DNA of 64,000 nt, from assembly GCA_016716715.1 (NCBI GenBank), contig JADJVE010000001.1, positions 124,001 to 188,000 on the forward strand. The letters run 5' to 3'. Origin of the DNA: Acidobacteriota bacterium. Its GTDB lineage: Bacteria > Acidobacteriota > Thermoanaerobaculia > UBA5066. Numbering within the stretch: the first letter of the stretch is position 1; each line of letters starts with the position of its first letter. Positions 53,415 through 62,808 of the stretch are shown here, in pieces. Under the pieces are notes generated by a model. The model was not told the DNA's origin and did no database searches. It saw nothing but the letters and a program-made list of their open reading frames with translations. A program made the position numbers and the translations under genes.

Positions 53415-55136
53415 TCAGGACGGAGCCTTCGGCTCGGCGGCCGGCGACTCCTGCGGCGGCGGAGGAGGCGGCGCGGGCGGAGGCGAACCCGCCGGGTACT
53501 GCCGGCGGAATACGGTGACCCACACGGCGCCGATCGGGTTGTTGCCGTCCTGGCGATCCCACGCGTCGCGCGTGAAGAGGTAGCGCAGGAGCTGGCCCGG
53601 GCTCGGGCGCAGCGGCGAGAGCGCGGTGTCGGGAATCCACCAGGCGCGGAACGGCACGTGGTCGCGCGCGTAGCCGGGGCCGAGGATCTGCGCCTGCTTG
53701 TCGGCGTCGGCGTCGTCGCAGACGACGATCGGCGGGTGCATCTCGCCCGTCGGCGGCTGCCAGTTCACGGGCGCCGGCCGGACGTACCAGCTCAGCGGCC
53801 AGCCGGCCTCGCCCGAGACGATCGCGGCCGGCACCTCGCCGGCGCGGCCGGAGCGGAGGATCTCGTCGACGATCCCGAGCACTTCGGGACACGTCTGCAC
53901 CTGGATCGTGGACTCGGCCTTCCGCGAGTTCGGGGAGAGGTCGGGGTAGACGAACGAGAGCGTGAGCGCCGTCGCCACCGAGGCGAACGCGGTCGCGGCG
54001 CCGGCGAGCCGCCACCCGGCGCCCTTCTCCGCGAGGAGCGCCCACGCGGCGCCCGCGAGCGGGAGGAACGGGAGGACCTGGTGCACGAGAAGCCAGCCGG
54101 CCTTCTCGCCGAGATACGCGTACATCGCGACCGAGGACAGGGCCCAGCCCGCGACGAAGCGCTCGGCGAAGGAGAGCTTCCGCCAGCGCAGCACGATGTA
54201 CGCGAGCGCGGGGAGCAGGATCGCGAACTCGTACTGGAGGAGGCGCGGGAGGTAGAACGTCTTCGGCCCGCCGACGCGCTCCATCTTGTGCTGGCCCCAC
54301 CAGTACGAGATCGCGTCGAACGCGGGGTTGCCCGACTCCGGGTGGACGAGGAAGACCGTGTAGAGGACCTCGGACGTGACGAAGAAGAGAAGGAGCGCGC
54401 CCACGACGGCCGTCGCGTTCTCCTCGAACCAGTCGATGAGGCGCCTGAGACGGTTCCAGACGTCGAGGCCGCGCCCGGGCTCCAACCACGCGGCCGCGAC
54501 GGACGGGACCATGAGCGCGAGGAGAACGTAGAAGTTCTCCTTGGAGGCAAACGCCACGGCCGCCCAGAGGCCCGCGACCGCGAGGTCCCGGACGCGCCGC
54601 GTCGCGAGGTACTCGTCGAGCCACAGGAAGAGCCCCGCGGTTCCGAGGAGGCTCCAGGCGTCGTCGCGGCAGAAGCGCGTGTAGTAGAGGAGGTTCGGCG
54701 AAAGCGCGCAAAGCGCTCCCGCCGCGAACGCGGCGCGCCCGCCGAACCGCCGGCGCAGGAGGAAGGCCATCGCGGTGAGGGCGACGCCCGCCAGCGCGGG
54801 GGCGAGACGGGCCGTGAAGTCGGACGTTCCGTCCCACGTCTTGGCCGCTGCGAACCCGGTCAGGACTCCGACCGCCTTGCCGACCACCGACGAAACCGCG
54901 AACACGGCCGTGACGGCGAAGTACTGCACGGGTCCGTGGTAGATCGGGTCGTACTTGTAGGCGCCTTCCTTGAGGAGCCGCACCGACGCGTACGCGTGGA
55001 TCGACTCGTCGTGGTGGAACGCGTGCGTTCCGAGACGGGCGAGGTGCAGGAACAGCGAGAGGGCGATCAGGCCGATCCAGGCCCTCTTCTCGAACGCCGA
55101 GAGCGGCGGCGCGGCGGGCGCGGTCGCGGCCGTCAT
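53415..55136 (-). CDS. TIGR03663-family GT-C membrane glycosyltransferase
   Basis: 573 aa polytopic protein. The family's invariant N-terminal residues are visible: the DE pair in FHHDESIHAYASVRLL (Asp43-Glu44) and the HGP tripeptide in YHGPVQYF (67-69), with R-rich loops and CALSPNLLYYTRFCRDDAW. A soluble C-terminal domain follows about residue 410 and ends in a proline-rich tail. TIGR03663 proteins nearly always accompany TIGR03662 (DUF2298), and the gene here overlaps that partner by 4 nt (ATGA). Presumed dolichyl/polyprenyl-phosphate-sugar transferase; acceptor unknown. Confidence 0.87.
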   Translation of the reverse strand: MTAATAPAAPPLSAFEKRAWIGLIALSLFLHLARLGTHAFHHDESIHAYASVRLLKEGAYKYDPIYHGPVQYFAVTAVFAVSSVVGKAVGVLTGFAAAKTWDGTSDFTARLAPALAGVALTAMAFLLRRRFGGRAAFAAGALCALSPNLLYYTRFCRDDAWSLLGTAGLFLWLDEYLATRRVRDLAVAGLWAAVAFASKENFYVLLALMVPSVAAAWLEPGRGLDVWNRLRRLIDWFEENATAVVGALLLFFVTSEVLYTVFLVHPESGNPAFDAISYWWGQHKMERVGGPKTFYLPRLLQYEFAILLPALAYIVLRWRKLSFAERFVAGWALSSVAMYAYLGEKAGWLLVHQVLPFLPLAGAAWALLAEKGAGWRLAGAATAFASVATALTLSFVYPDLSPNSRKAESTIQVQTCPEVLGIVDEILRSGRAGEVPAAIVSGEAGWPLSWYVRPAPVNWQPPTGEMHPPIVVCDDADADKQAQILGPGYARDHVPFRAWWIPDTALSPLRPSPGQLLRYLFTRDAWDRQDGNNPIGAVWVTVFRRQYPAGSPPPAPPPPPPQESPAAEPKAPS

Positions 55137-57229
55137 TTCAGGATCTCGTAAACGGCGGTGCCCTTCGTTTCGAAGGCGCGCCGGAAGTTCGCGCGAAGCG
55201 GGAAGGCGTTCACGCCGAAGTCCTTCTTCTCGAACGAGCCGACCACGACGTAGCGGACGTTGTAGCGGTGGAGCGTCGCGAACACGGCGTCGGCATCCTC
55301 GGAGGTGTAGAGGAGCCGCAGGTCCCGGCGGCGTCCCTCGAGCTCGGGGACCGCGCCGCCGCCGCGCCAGAGGCTCTCGTGGTTGTCCCAGCCGAGGACG
55401 ATCGGCAGCCCCGCCGCGCCGCCGATGCGGCTGTAGTCCGAGTAGGCATTGCCCGTCGCCTCCGCGAGGACGGCGCCCTCGACGGCGTGCGTTCGCAGCC
55501 ACTCGACGGCCGCGCGGTCGCCCGGGGCCTCGCGCGCCATCCACGCGAGGCCGTTCAGGCCGTCGACCGGGCCCGTCCACTTCCACCGGAGGACGGCGGC
55601 CGCGAGCGGGTGCGCGAGGAGGCCGCCGGCCGCGACGAGGAGGGCCGCGCGGATGAAGGTGCGGGCGCGGCGCGTCGAAAGCGCGAGCGGCAGGAGGAGC
55701 GCGCCGCCGATGACGAGGAGAGGCCACGCGCCCATGAACGTCTTGAAGACGGTGTTCATCCGGCGCATCTGATCGCCATACGAGTCCGAGACGAGGACGA
55801 CGTCCGGCACCGAGGCAAGGACGGCGCCCGCGGCCGCGTAGAGGAACCCCGCTCGCAGCGCGCCCGTCGGGGCGGGCGCCTCGTCCGCGGCGGGCTCCCG
55901 GAAGAGCAGCCAGAGGACCCCGGCCGCGAGTCCCGCCGCGAGGCCGAAAACGGGCCGCTTCGTCAGGACGGCGAGCGCGAGGCCGAGCGCGGGAAACGCG
56001 GTCGCGGCGACGAGCGCGCGGTCCTCCCGCGACTGCGAACGCACGAGCGCGACGCCGAACGCGAGCGCGGGGACGACGGCGAGGACGCCGAAGTGGAGGA
56101 ACGCCTCTCCCGCGGTCGTCGCTTCCTTCCAGAACGTCAGGCCGTGCAACGCCGGCCGCGGCGACCGGAGGAACGGAAGGAGGAACGGGACGGCGAGAAG
56201 GGCCGAGAAGACGCTCCGTAAGACGGCCGCACGGAACGGACGGGCGGCGAGGTTGCCGGCGGCGAGAACGAGAAGGCACGCGGGGAGGTCCCAGGGATTC
56301 GCCGAGAGGACGGCGGCGAGGAGGACGCCGTCGAGGAGCGTGCCCGACGCCGTCCCCACTCTGCCGGCGAGGCCCGCGAACGCGAGGAAGAACGGGAACG
56401 TGACGGCGTGGGGGTGGAGGTCCCCGAGGCGGAACGTGAAGAGCGGCCATTCCGTGATCGCGTTCTCGACGCGCCGCGAGGACACCCACCAGTCGAGGTC
56501 CTGGAGCGGCTTGTCGCCGAGGGCTTGCCGCGCGCCGTCGAACGTCCCGCCGAGGACGAGGACCGAGCCCGCGAGCAGCGCGAGGCGCCGCCCGCCTCCG
56601 CGCGTCCGGACGGCCCCGTAGGCCGCGAGGGCGGCGATCGCGGGCAGGAGCGCCGCGATCAGGTTGTACGCGTACTCCGACGGCACGCGCGCCGCTCGCG
56701 CCGGCAGCGCGAAGAGGTACGTCCCGAAGTGGTAGTAGGGGAAGCGCGAGCCGGAGAGCCACGGGTCCAGGAACGGCAGGCGCGGCGTCGCCATGAGGCC
56801 GGAGAGGACGGCGAAGTCCATCGGCTTCTCGGTCTGGCGGATCTCGCCGTACGGCGCCCGGAGCCACAGGAAGACGGCGAAGACCGCGAGGAAGAGGGCG
56901 GCCGGAAGGACGAGCGCGCGGCCGCGCACGAGGACGCCCGCGAGGTCCCGCCCGCCCCAGAGGAGCAGCGCCACGAGCGCGAGGCCCGCGAGGGGCAGCG
57001 CGAGGGAGCGGATCGGGGTGGCCGGCAGGAACCCCGAGACGAGCCAGCCGGGCAGGGCGGCCGCCACGAGGCCGACGGGGAGAGAAAACGCGAAGACGGT
57101 CTCGGCCGTCCCGTCGTCCGCCGCGTCGCCCCGGAACAGGCGGGCGAGCAGGGCCATTCCCGACGCGCTCGCCAGGAGAAGAACCGAGGCGAAGAGGAAC
57201 GCGGACAGGGCCGTCACGGAACGAATCAA
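55133..57229 (-). CDS. DUF2298 (TIGR03662, Chlor_Arch_YYY) membrane protein
   Basis: 698 aa with roughly twelve membrane helices. DUF2298 hallmarks: YGEIRQTEKPMDFAVLSGLM (128-146), PFLDPWLSGSRFPYYHFGTYLFAL (152-175) and TEWPLFTFRLGDLHPHA. Members are GT-C-like and co-occur with TIGR03663. TTG 57229 is used; GTG 57217 would shorten it by 4 codons. It is the first gene of the DUF2298, TIGR03663, GT2 operon and diverges from the FAD gene. Function not established; glycan transfer is inference from fold and neighbours. Confidence 0.87.
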   Translation of the reverse strand: MIRSVTALSAFLFASVLLLASASGMALLARLFRGDAADDGTAETVFAFSLPVGLVAAALPGWLVSGFLPATPIRSLALPLAGLALVALLLWGGRDLAGVLVRGRALVLPAALFLAVFAVFLWLRAPYGEIRQTEKPMDFAVLSGLMATPRLPFLDPWLSGSRFPYYHFGTYLFALPARAARVPSEYAYNLIAALLPAIAALAAYGAVRTRGGGRRLALLAGSVLVLGGTFDGARQALGDKPLQDLDWWVSSRRVENAITEWPLFTFRLGDLHPHAVTFPFFLAFAGLAGRVGTASGTLLDGVLLAAVLSANPWDLPACLLVLAAGNLAARPFRAAVLRSVFSALLAVPFLLPFLRSPRPALHGLTFWKEATTAGEAFLHFGVLAVVPALAFGVALVRSQSREDRALVAATAFPALGLALAVLTKRPVFGLAAGLAAGVLWLLFREPAADEAPAPTGALRAGFLYAAAGAVLASVPDVVLVSDSYGDQMRRMNTVFKTFMGAWPLLVIGGALLLPLALSTRRARTFIRAALLVAAGGLLAHPLAAAVLRWKWTGPVDGLNGLAWMAREAPGDRAAVEWLRTHAVEGAVLAEATGNAYSDYSRIGGAAGLPIVLGWDNHESLWRGGGAVPELEGRRRDLRLLYTSEDADAVFATLHRYNVRYVVVGSFEKKDFGVNAFPLRANFRRAFETKGTAVYEILK

Positions 57230-57258
57230 GGTAACACAAAGCGCGGTCCGCGCCGGGC

Positions 57259-57264
57259 TAGACT
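57259..57264 (+). promoter_or_regulatory. -10 hexamer for a leaderless FAD-oxidoreductase mRNA
   Basis: TAGACT, 6 nt, GTG 57271; no Shine-Dalgarno. Lies in the 41-bp gap shared with the divergent DUF2298 gene. Confidence 0.45.
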
Positions 57265-57270
57265 GGGCCC

Positions 57271-58590
57271 GTGAGCGCCGCTTCTCCTCGTGTCGCCGTG
57301 ATCGGCGGAGGCCTCGCGGGGCTCGTCGCGGCGGACCGCCTCCTCGGAGCGGGTCTCCCCGTGACGGTCTTCGAGAAGTTCCCCGAGGCCGGCGGGCTCG
57401 TCGGCGTCGTCGAAGTGGGCGGGACGGCCCTCGAGCGCTACTACCACCACCTCTTCACGAGCGACGTCGACTACGTGTCCTTCGCCGAGGAGTTCGGCCT
57501 CGGCGCGGACCTCATGTGGCTGAAGTCCCGGATGGGGTTCTTCGCGGGCGGGAAGCTCTGGGACTTCGGCACACCCGCGTCGCTTCTCTCGTTCGCGCCG
57601 CTCGGGATCATGGGGCGGCTCCAGTTCGTCCTCTCGACGCTGAAGCTCCGGCAGAGCAAGGACTGGCAGAGCCTCGAGGGCGACACCGCGATCGGTTGGA
57701 TGCGCCGCAGCGGGTACTCCCGCGCGCTCGACGCCGTGTGGGGCCCGCTGCTCTTCCAGAAGTACGGGCGGCGCGCCGAGGACGTCGGGCTCGTGTGGCT
57801 CTGGGGAAAGATCGCGCTCCGCACGCGCTCGCGCGACAAGACCGGGCTCGGCGAACGCCTCGGATACCTGAAGGGCTCGTTCGGGCGCGGCGTCGCCGCC
57901 GTGCTCGAGCGCGTCAAGGCGCGCGGCGGGGACGTGCGGACGTCGCGCCCCGTGAAGATCGTGAAGAAAACTGGCGGCGGCTTCGACGTGGAGTTCGCGG
58001 GCGGGACCGAGACGTTCGACCTCGTCCTCTCGACGGTCGCGATCCCCGAGCTCCTCCGGCTCGCGCCGGACCTCCCGGAGGACGTGCGGAAGACGTGGAG
58101 CGCGATCTCCTACTGTCACGCGCTCTGCCCGATCCTCGAGCTCGACCGCTCGCTGTCGCCCTATTACTGGCTGAACGTCGGCGACGCGTCGATGCCGTTC
58201 GGCGGCGTCATCGAGCACACGAACTTCATCCCGAAGGAGGAATACGGGGGCCGGCACGTCGTCTACATCTCGAACTACGTCCTCCCGGACGACCCGAAGT
58301 GGAAAAGCCCGGACGCGGCGCTCTGGGCCGAGTACCTCCCTGCGCTCAAGCGCATCAACCCCGCCTTTGACGAGAGCTGGATCCTGAAGAAGCAGATCGG
58401 GCGCGCCGAGTACGCTCAGCCCATCGTCGTGCCGGGCTACTCGAAGCTCCTGCCGCCGCTCGAGACACCCGTGCCCGGGCTGTGGTCCGCGTGCATGGCG
58501 CAGATCTACCCGGAGGACCGCGGCCAGAACTACGCCGTGCGCATCGGGCGCGACGCGGCGGACGCCATCCTGAAGAAGCTGCGCGGCTAG
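57271..58590 (+). CDS. FAD-dependent amine oxidase-like oxidoreductase
   Basis: 439 aa. FAD Rossmann motif VAVIGGGLAGLVAADRLL at residues 8-25, EKFPEAGGLVG, and the C-terminal FAD segment around QIYPEDRGQNYAVRIGRDAADAIL. Family resemblance is to protoporphyrinogen oxidase/amine oxidase proteins that often neighbour polyprenyl-phosphate glycosyltransferases; the sugar or lipid substrate is unknown. Start GTG 57271. The stop overlaps that of dinB in the palindrome CTAG. Confidence 0.83.
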   Translation: MSAASPRVAVIGGGLAGLVAADRLLGAGLPVTVFEKFPEAGGLVGVVEVGGTALERYYHHLFTSDVDYVSFAEEFGLGADLMWLKSRMGFFAGGKLWDFGTPASLLSFAPLGIMGRLQFVLSTLKLRQSKDWQSLEGDTAIGWMRRSGYSRALDAVWGPLLFQKYGRRAEDVGLVWLWGKIALRTRSRDKTGLGERLGYLKGSFGRGVAAVLERVKARGGDVRTSRPVKIVKKTGGGFDVEFAGGTETFDLVLSTVAIPELLRLAPDLPEDVRKTWSAISYCHALCPILELDRSLSPYYWLNVGDASMPFGGVIEHTNFIPKEEYGGRHVVYISNYVLPDDPKWKSPDAALWAEYLPALKRINPAFDESWILKKQIGRAEYAQPIVVPGYSKLLPPLETPVPGLWSACMAQIYPEDRGQNYAVRIGRDAADAILKKLRG

Positions 58591-59669
58591 TCGGACCAGA
58601 GCGGCAGCTGGCCGTCCGGGCCCGGAGCGCCCGGCGAGACGAGGCCGTGGACGCCCACGCCGAGGAGGCGCACGGGCCGCGCTCCCGCTTCCGTCCGGTC
58701 GAGCAGCGCCGCCGCCCGCGCCGCGAGCTCGTCGGCGTCGCGCGTCGGCCGCGCGCTGTCGCTGCGCGTGACGGTCGTGAAGTCCGCGTACCGCACCTTG
58801 AGCGTGACCGTGCGCGCGAGGAGCCGCTTTTCGGCGAGGAACGAGGCGTCGTGCCGCGCCATCGACTCGACGATCGTCCGCATCTCCCGGAGGTCGGCTA
58901 GGTCCTCGCGGAACGTGTCCTCCGTGCTGACGGACTTCCGGGTCCGGTCGGGTACGACGGGACGGGCGTCGTCGCCGTGCGCGAGCCGGACGAGCGACTC
59001 GGCCCAGCTGCCGACGACGCGGCGGAGCGCGGCGGGGTCCGCCGCGCGCACGTCCACGAGCTTCGCGCAGCCGATGGCCCTCAGCCGCTCGGCCGTCTTC
59101 GGCCCGACGCCCCAGAGCGCGTCCACGGGAAGCTTCGCGAGAAACGCCTCCATGCGCTCCGGCGCGATCACGGTGAGGCCGTCCGGCTTCTTCCAGCCCG
59201 AGGCGATCTTCGCGAGGAACTTGTTCGGCGCGACGCCGGCGGAGACCGTCAGGCGCGTCGTCTCCCGGACCTGCGCCTTGAGCCGTTTCGCCACCTGCAT
59301 CCCGAGCGACTCGCCCCACGCGTTCTCCGTGACGTCGAGGTAAGCCTCGTCGAGGGAGAGCGGCTCGACGAGCGGCGTGACCGCGCGGTAGAGGGCGAAG
59401 ATCTCCTTCGACACGGCGGAGTACTTCCGGAAGTCGGGCTTCACGATCACGAGCTGCGGGCAGAGGCGCACCGCGCGCGCCATCGGGATCGCGGAGCGGA
59501 CGCCGAACTTGCGGGCCTCGTAGCTCGCAGCCGCGACGACGCCGCGCCCCTTCGGGTCCCCGCCCACGGCGACGGGACGGCCCTTGAGCGCGGGATCGTC
59601 GCGCTGCTCGACGGACGTGTAGAAGGCGTCCATGTCGAGGTGGAGGATGCGGCGGGGAGGCGCGGCCAC
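58587..59669 (-). CDS. dinB: DNA polymerase IV (Y family)
   Basis: 360 aa translesion polymerase. Catalytic carboxylates in RILHLDMDAFYTSVEQRD and LSLDEAYLDVTEN; AVGGDPKGRGVVAAASYEARKFGV; SAGVAPNKFLAKIASGWKKPDGL; the helix-hairpin-helix LWGVGPKTAERLRAIG; and a little-finger domain. The C-terminus DGQLPLWSD resembles a beta-clamp-binding motif (QLPLW; family QxxLF), which would tether it to DnaN. GTG 59669 gives a short normal N-terminus. Confidence 0.95.
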   Translation of the reverse strand: MAAPPRRILHLDMDAFYTSVEQRDDPALKGRPVAVGGDPKGRGVVAAASYEARKFGVRSAIPMARAVRLCPQLVIVKPDFRKYSAVSKEIFALYRAVTPLVEPLSLDEAYLDVTENAWGESLGMQVAKRLKAQVRETTRLTVSAGVAPNKFLAKIASGWKKPDGLTVIAPERMEAFLAKLPVDALWGVGPKTAERLRAIGCAKLVDVRAADPAALRRVVGSWAESLVRLAHGDDARPVVPDRTRKSVSTEDTFREDLADLREMRTIVESMARHDASFLAEKRLLARTVTLKVRYADFTTVTRSDSARPTRDADELAARAAALLDRTEAGARPVRLLGVGVHGLVSPGAPGPDGQLPLWSD

Positions 59670-59695
59670 GCGGCCGATTCTGCGCGCCCGGCCGC

Positions 59696-61585
59696 TCAGC
59701 GCGGAAGCTGCGCGAGGACGCGCGCGGCGGTCTCGCGGTCGCGGAGCGTTCCGGCGTCTCCGAACGCGGTCGTCTGCGCGAGGAAGTCCGCAAGCGCGAG
59801 GCGGGCGTCGGAATTGCGGCCCGCCTCGGCATAGAGAAGCCCGAGGCGGAACAGGACGGCCTTCGCCTCGGGGAGGAGCTCCTCGGCGGCCCGCGTCCGC
59901 ACGCCTTCCAGCTCCGCGAGCGCCCGGTCCTTGCGCCCTGCCTGATAGAGAACGACCGCGAGCTTCTCGGTGAGGGCGGCGCGCGAGAACGGGAGGCGGG
60001 CGATTCCCGTCTCGAGGACGCGGACCGCTTCGTCCCAGCGCTTCTGGCGCTCGTAGCAGATGGCGAGGGACTCGAAGGCCTGGTACGTCACGTAGGGCGA
60101 CGCGGGCAGCGCGCGCCCGTCGACGAGAGCGACGAGGTCGCGCTCGGCCTCGGCGAACCGGCCGGTCTCGATGAAGAGCCGCGAACGGCCGACGACGGAT
60201 GTCGCGAGCGGCTGGATCGAGAGCGCGCGGCTGAACGCGTCGGCCGCCTCGGGAAGGCGGCCTGCCGCGACGAGCGCGTCGGCCCGGAAGTCCCAGTTCG
60301 GTGCGGAGGTCGGGTCGCTCCGCACGGCTGCCTCCGTGAACGCGAGATTCGACGCATAGGCCGAAGCCGCGCGGAGGGTCTGGACGCCCAGCACGAGAGA
60401 GCCCGCGGCCGCGGCGCCGAAGAGGATCCGCTCCCGCCGCCCGCCGGCCGGCGTCGCGAGCGGGCCGTCCGCGGCGAACGCGGGCCACAGGACGAGGAGG
60501 AACCCGAGAAGCGGCAGGTAGAGATACCGGTCGTGCACGACAAACTCGGGCGCGAACGCCTGGATCGAGAGAGCGGGAAGGAGGGGAACGACGCAGAGCG
60601 CGAGGCCGGCGGCTCCCGTACTCGTCCTCTTTGCCAGGCGCGCGAGAACGAACCCGGCCGCGGCCACCGCGAGAAGGGGCGCCCAGAAGTTCCCGAAGGA
60701 GACGGTCGCGGGCGTCACGGCGCGCAGCGGGTAGGAGGGCCCGACCAGGAGGGGGACGAGCGTCTGGCGCAGGTAGAAGAAGAGCGCGGCGGGGGCCGTG
60801 AGAACGGCGTCCGCAAACGTCGCGCCCCCGAGAACGGGGCGCGACAGCCGGCCGATGACCCCCCAGCGTGAGAGGAAGAAGAGACCGGACAGGAGGAGAA
60901 ACGGCGAGGCGAGGACGGCGGCGCGCCACGCGGTGGGCGCGCTCTTCCGCCCGCCGCGAGGACGGCGAAGCGCGACGAACACGACCACGGGAAAGAGGAA
61001 CGAGGCCTCCTTGGCGCCGAGGCCGAGCGCGAACGAGAAGAGCGCCGCGGCCCAGGTCCCCGCGGTCGCGCGCTCCGGGAGCGCGTCGGCGAACCAGAGC
61101 GTCGCGAGCAGGGCCAGGCTCATGAGGAGATCCGGCGCCCCGGAGATCCACGCCACGGACTCGGCGTGCGCGGGGTGGACCGCAAACAGGAGCGCGACCG
61201 CGCCCGCGAGAAGGGGGGAGAGGCCCCAGCGGCGGAGGAGCGCGAACCCGAGGGCCGTGACGCCGGCGTGGAGGAGGATGTTCGCCGCGTGCCAGCCCGT
61301 CGTGCTCCCGAGGCCGAAGAGGCGCGCGTTTGCCGCGATCCAGAGGACGAACGTGGGCCGCCAGTAGTCGCTCACGGCCTCGCCGCCGCCCTTGAACGCC
61401 CAGACGTCGGAGACAAGGGCTCTTCCGAGGAGGCCTGGATCCTGGACGAGCGGATTCCGGACGATCTGGCGCGTGTCGTCGTAGACGAACCCGCCGCGCA
61501 GCGTGGCCCCGTAGAAGACAATGATCGCCACCAACGCCGGAAGGAGAGCGATCCAGGCCCGGCGGCCTCCTACGGCTCGATCCAT
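59696..61585 (-). CDS. TMTC-like glycosyltransferase with C-terminal TPR repeats
   Basis: 629 aa. N-terminal GT-C region with the acidic pair FVYDDTRQIVRNPLV near residue 36, TGWHAANILLHA, LFAVHPAHAESVAWISG and GAKEASFLFPVVVF, as in TMTC-type O-mannosyltransferases. About ten membrane helices up to residue 420. Then tetratricopeptide repeats (NWDFRADALVAAGRLPEAADAFSRAL; LAICYERQKRWDEAVRVLETGI; LAVVLYQAGRKDRALAELEGV). Probably transfers sugar from a polyprenyl carrier to an extracytoplasmic protein or lipid. ATG 61585 lies 16 nt inside the permease gene. Confidence 0.83.
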   Translation of the reverse strand: MDRAVGGRRAWIALLPALVAIIVFYGATLRGGFVYDDTRQIVRNPLVQDPGLLGRALVSDVWAFKGGGEAVSDYWRPTFVLWIAANARLFGLGSTTGWHAANILLHAGVTALGFALLRRWGLSPLLAGAVALLFAVHPAHAESVAWISGAPDLLMSLALLATLWFADALPERATAGTWAAALFSFALGLGAKEASFLFPVVVFVALRRPRGGRKSAPTAWRAAVLASPFLLLSGLFFLSRWGVIGRLSRPVLGGATFADAVLTAPAALFFYLRQTLVPLLVGPSYPLRAVTPATVSFGNFWAPLLAVAAAGFVLARLAKRTSTGAAGLALCVVPLLPALSIQAFAPEFVVHDRYLYLPLLGFLLVLWPAFAADGPLATPAGGRRERILFGAAAAGSLVLGVQTLRAASAYASNLAFTEAAVRSDPTSAPNWDFRADALVAAGRLPEAADAFSRALSIQPLATSVVGRSRLFIETGRFAEAERDLVALVDGRALPASPYVTYQAFESLAICYERQKRWDEAVRVLETGIARLPFSRAALTEKLAVVLYQAGRKDRALAELEGVRTRAAEELLPEAKAVLFRLGLLYAEAGRNSDARLALADFLAQTTAFGDAGTLRDRETAARVLAQLPR

Positions 61586-62808
61586 CGCTCGAGCCCCCAC
61601 GTGACGACGAGCGCCGTCGCGAGCGCGGGCAGCGTTCCGCCCGTCGACCCGGCGAGGAAGTACGCGGCCGCGCCCGCGGCCCAGCCGCACATCCCGGGGA
61701 TCGCGAAGCCGCCGTGGCGGCTGGCAGGCCCCTTCTCGTCGTACAGCTCCGGAACGGAGACGGGCATCCGGAGCAGGAAGAAGTGCGCGAGCAGGACGCC
61801 GCCCACGGGCACGAGGAGGCCGCCGAGCAGCAGCATGAAGTCCGCGTAGCGATCGAGCCAGCCCGAGAAGAGCGAGAGAAGCGCGCCGACGACGCCGATC
61901 GTCCAGACGGACGCGCGGTCGTTCGCAGCCGGGACGAGGCTCTTCCACGCCAGCGCCGACATGTAGATGTTCACGAAGTTCGTCGTGAGCGTCGCGAGGG
62001 CGAGGAGGAGGGCGCCGAGGCCGCCGAGCCCCGCGGCCGCGATCATCGCGCCGGGGTTCGTCGAGCCCGCGGCGCGCGCCGCGACGAAACCGAGCGGCAC
62101 GAACCACAGGCTCGTCGCCGCGAGGCCGAGGAACACGGCGGCCGCGGCCTTCCCCGGCGAGCGCGTGTAGCGCGGGTAGTCGCCGAAGACGAGGAGCCAC
62201 GAGACCTGGTAACCGATCACGACATCGAGGCCCCGCACCGCCGTCATCGAGCCGTTGCCGGGCGCCGCCGTGACGGCCGCCGGGAGGCGCAGAAACGCGA
62301 ACGTCAGGATGCCGCCGACGACGAGGAGGAGGGGCACGGCGACGCGGTCCGCGTGGCCGACCGCCCGCGGTCCGCCCGCGACGACAGCCGTCGCGAGGAG
62401 GCCGAGCCCGAGCGCCCAGAACTTCACGCTCGCCGGCCCTCCGGCGAGCCGCGCGCACGCGGAGGCCGCGATCACGTTGTTCACGGCGATCCATGCGAAG
62501 TTCGTGACGTAGAGGATGAGCGAGACGAGCGCCCCGCCGCGCAGGCCGAGCGCCGCGCGGCAGGCGATGACGGACGGGACGCCGAGACGCGGCCCGAGAG
62601 GCGTGAGCGCGGCGACGAGCGCGGTGCCGAGGACGATGCCGCCGCCCGCGAGGAGCGCGGCCTGCCCGAGGCCGAACGCGGGCGCGAGGCTCGCGCCCGT
62701 CTGGAGCGTCGTCGCGACGAGGTTCGCGCCCGCGATGATGAGGAAGAGGTCGACGGGCGACTGCGTCTTCTCGGCTTCGGGGACGGGCCCGAGGTCGGCG
62801 GCCTGCAT
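61570..62808 (-). CDS. NCS1-family nucleobase/hydroxymethylpyrimidine permease
   Basis: 412 aa, about twelve membrane helices. NCS1 features: DLFLIIAGANLVATTLQTGASLAPAFGLGQA in helix 1, LGVPSVIACRAALGLRGG, SWLLVFGDYPRYTRS, TNFVNIYMSALAWKSL. Resembles CodB/CytX transporters of cytosine or the thiamine precursor hydroxymethylpyrimidine. No thi riboswitch or thi gene is seen nearby, so the substrate stays open. ATG 62808 overlaps the YheT-like gene stop (ATGA). Confidence 0.83.
   Translation of the reverse strand: MQAADLGPVPEAEKTQSPVDLFLIIAGANLVATTLQTGASLAPAFGLGQAALLAGGGIVLGTALVAALTPLGPRLGVPSVIACRAALGLRGGALVSLILYVTNFAWIAVNNVIAASACARLAGGPASVKFWALGLGLLATAVVAGGPRAVGHADRVAVPLLLVVGGILTFAFLRLPAAVTAAPGNGSMTAVRGLDVVIGYQVSWLLVFGDYPRYTRSPGKAAAAVFLGLAATSLWFVPLGFVAARAAGSTNPGAMIAAAGLGGLGALLLALATLTTNFVNIYMSALAWKSLVPAANDRASVWTIGVVGALLSLFSGWLDRYADFMLLLGGLLVPVGGVLLAHFFLLRMPVSVPELYDEKGPASRHGGFAIPGMCGWAAGAAAYFLAGSTGGTLPALATALVVTWGLERWIEP

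Noticed and set aside
53415..57239. 1274-codon minus-strand frame across the TIGR03663 and DUF2298 genes
   Set aside because: The TIGR03663 gene starts at ATG 55136. Upstream the frame is Arg/Pro-rich and corresponds to an out-of-frame reading of DUF2298.
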